Origin: Bacteroidales bacterium
GTDB lineage: Bacteria; Bacteroidota; Bacteroidia; Bacteroidales; VadinHA17
Assembly (NCBI GenBank): GCA_020353115.1
Contig: CP070687.1
Span: 1,434,307-1,442,655 of the forward strand
DNA: 8,349 nt
Direction: 5' to 3'
A program made the translations under genes and the position numbers. The notes beneath the pieces were generated by a model, which was not told the origin of the DNA, did no database searches, and saw nothing but the letters and a program-made list of their open reading frames with translations. This document shows positions 6,972 to 8,349 of the stretch, one piece after another (the stretch's first letter is position 1; every line of letters starts with the position of its first letter).

Positions 6972-7430
6972 ATGGAAGAATTTAAATCATTGGAAGATAT
7001 ACTGAATTTTGCCATTAACGAAGAGATAAAAGCGTCGAAACTATATGCCGGTCTTGCTCAAAGAAGCCAAAACAAGGAGATGGCCCAGATCTTTAATCAA
7101 TTCTCCAGGGAAGAACTGGGTCATAAAAAAAAGCTTGAAAACATCAAGGAAGGAGATAAGATTGTGATTGAGGAAAAGAAGGTCCAGGATCTGAAAATTG
7201 GTGATTACCTTGTCGAGGTAGATAAATCAAGGGATGATCTGAATTACCAGGAAGCCCTGATCGTAGCCATGAAAGAAGAAAAGGCAGCTTTCAAATTGTA
7301 TACGGACCTGGCCGGTAAAGTCGATGATGCTGAAACGAAAAATGTATTCCTGATGCTGGCACAGGAGGAGGCAAAACATAAACTTCGCTTTGAAGTTGAA
7401 TATGATGAGTATATTCTGAAGGAAAACTAG
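6972..7430 (+). CDS. Rubrerythrin-like di-iron ferritin-fold protein (no rubredoxin domain)
   Basis: A 152-residue, mostly helical cytoplasmic protein with the two-fold pattern of the ferritin-like superfamily. In the first half Glu18 is followed 30 residues later by Glu48-x-x-His51. In the second half Glu103 is followed 30 residues later by Glu133-x-x-His136. Both first helices read like EE-x-KA-x-x-LY. These residues should bind a di-iron centre. The rubredoxin-type CxxC domain of classical rubrerythrin is absent; the protein has no Cys at all. Such short forms are usually linked to peroxide reduction or iron handling in anaerobes, with electrons from a separate donor, but the substrate here is unproven. 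It has its own promoter and a strong terminator, so it is probably a single-gene transcript. The residues between the halves (about 60-92) are charged and do not match a known domain. Confidence 0.87.
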   Translation: MEEFKSLEDILNFAINEEIKASKLYAGLAQRSQNKEMAQIFNQFSREELGHKKKLENIKEGDKIVIEEKKVQDLKIGDYLVEVDKSRDDLNYQEALIVAMKEEKAAFKLYTDLAGKVDDAETKNVFLMLAQEEAKHKLRFEVEYDEYILKEN

Positions 7431-7449
7431 TTACTCAATTTGATAACCG

Positions 7450-7482
7450 AAAAAGCGAAGGAATAAACACCTTCGCTTTTTT
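7450..7482. terminator. Bidirectional intrinsic terminator between convergent genes
   Basis: A perfect 12-bp inverted repeat, AAAAAGCGAAGG (7450-7461) and its complement (7470-7481), encloses an 8-base loop. There is a T6 run at the end in plus sense and T5 in minus sense. It serves the rubrerythrin-like gene on the plus strand and the permease gene on the minus strand. The minus-strand stop codon ends at 7484, so the hairpin starts within two bases of it. Confidence 0.9.
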
Positions 7483-7483
7483 A

Positions 7484-8349
7484 TTATTCATACCGTAATG
7501 AATCAGCAGGCCCCTTCAGTGTGGAATTAAACGTCACACCACTTGCCGTGGAGACGGCGATGAGAAGGATAGTTACGGCAGAAAGAATGAAGAGCCATCC
7601 TCCTATCTCTACTCTGAATGCGAAATTCTGTAACCACCTGTGCATGACAAGATATGCAATTGGAGTTGCAATAACGAATGAAACCAGTATCCATTTAATG
7701 AGATCGATATTCAGGATATATAAAAGATGGATGGCTCTGGCGCCGTTCACCTTTCGAATTCCAAACTCCTTTGTCCTCCGTTCAGCCATGAAGGTGGCGA
7801 GACTGAAAACACCCAGACAGGTGATGAAAATAGAAATGCCGGCAAACAGGGTAATGATCGTGCCCAGCTTTTTCTCCGTGGCATATAACTTCCCAACACC
7901 CGATTCGATAAAATTATAGGTGAAGGGATAACGGGGAGCAAATTCTTTGGTCACCGATTCTATTTCCTCCAGTGTTCCCGGAATATTTTCAGAACCGATC
8001 TTTATAAAGATATGGTTAATTGCCCTGTAATGTGCCGGGTGAATGGTAAAAACATGTGGCAGGATTTCACGGTGAAGTGAGACATGATGAAAATTCCGTA
8101 CCACTCCTATGATCTCCCCTTCCCTTCCCCAAAATTTGATTTTCTTTCCCAGCGGATCCTCCAAATTCATTAGTTTAACCGTTTGTTCATTAATTACGTA
8201 GTTTGAAATATCGGTAACAAAATCGTTGCTGAAGTTGCGACCCTCAACGATCTCCATTTCAAAAGTTTCTAAATAGTCAGGTAAGGTAATTGAGTATCTT
8301 ACTATAGGAACATCATCCGGACTTTTACCTTCCCATTCCAAACCGGTTT
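7484..8349 (-). CDS. FtsX/MacB-type ABC transporter permease, C-terminal part
   Basis: The frame is open to the right edge; the apparent start at 8341 is an internal TTG, so the N-terminal part lies outside the window. About 287 residues are visible. First comes the end of an extracytoplasmic MacB-like domain, with EPLGKK-like and IIGVVRNFHHVSL motifs (the latter around 8113-8075). Then come three membrane helices (about 7864-7790, 7708-7643, 7603-7538). Between the first two is the conserved cytoplasmic RRTKEFGIRKVNGA. The protein ends in SLRYE. Bacteroidota have many such permeases of 780-810 residues with two FtsX halves, acting with a separate ATPase in efflux of peptides or envelope stress responses. 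The substrate is unknown. Nothing in the visible part is broken. Confidence 0.9.
   Translation of the reverse strand, partial: TGLEWEGKSPDDVPIVRYSITLPDYLETFEMEIVEGRNFSNDFVTDISNYVINEQTVKLMNLEDPLGKKIKFWGREGEIIGVVRNFHHVSLHREILPHVFTIHPAHYRAINHIFIKIGSENIPGTLEEIESVTKEFAPRYPFTYNFIESGVGKLYATEKKLGTIITLFAGISIFITCLGVFSLATFMAERRTKEFGIRKVNGARAIHLLYILNIDLIKWILVSFVIATPIAYLVMHRWLQNFAFRVEIGGWLFILSAVTILLIAVSTASGVTFNSTLKGPADSLRYE

Noticed and set aside
1..8349. Mobile element, phage, CRISPR, toxin-antitoxin or defence system
   Set aside because: No transposase, integrase, direct-repeat array, tRNA-associated repeat or defence-type domain was seen on either strand.

Overview
The window looks like chromosomal DNA from an anaerobic or fermentative member of the Bacteroidota, probably a Bacteroidales relative. 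The evidence is the FtsX/MacB-type permease whose C-terminus ends in SLRYE, the exported M14 peptidase with a signal peptide cut before Gln, the lack of Shine-Dalgarno sequences, and two promoters of the Bacteroidota form (TTG, about 19-20 bases, then TAnnTTTG). Nothing suggests a plasmid, phage, IS element or CRISPR array. This is ordinary core and metabolic sequence with a few points worth checking.

Left part, plus strand (1-3899): the C-terminal part of an S9 prolyl-oligopeptidase-type serine peptidase (cut by the window's left edge), an exported M14 zinc carboxypeptidase, and a stand-alone homoserine dehydrogenase without aspartate kinase or ACT domains. The last two are 54 bp apart and may be one transcript. 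The 311 bp that follow contain a previously open, now frameshifted, small two-helix membrane protein gene (4008-4170). It reads cleanly if one A is removed from an A6 run directly after its ATG.

Middle, minus strand (6592-4211): two genes separated by 3 bp encode a flavin/[2Fe-2S] subunit and a flavin/[4Fe-4S] subunit. Single-gene annotation would call them a ferredoxin-NADP reductase and 'glutamate synthase (GltA)'. Together they match NfnA and NfnB, the electron-bifurcating NADH-dependent ferredoxin:NADP+ oxidoreductase. A good promoter lies about 95 bp upstream of nfnA.

Right part: a divergent 379 bp intergenic region holds the nfnA promoter, a minus-strand intrinsic terminator with a second hairpin beside it, and the promoter of a rubrerythrin-like di-iron protein on the plus strand. 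That gene ends at a strong bidirectional terminator, which it shares with a convergent FtsX-family ABC permease gene that runs off the right edge.

Together the genes fit an anaerobe that breaks down peptides, balances NADH, NADPH and ferredoxin through Nfn, and detoxifies peroxide with a di-iron protein. That physiological link is inference from gene content. I found no novel multi-gene system.
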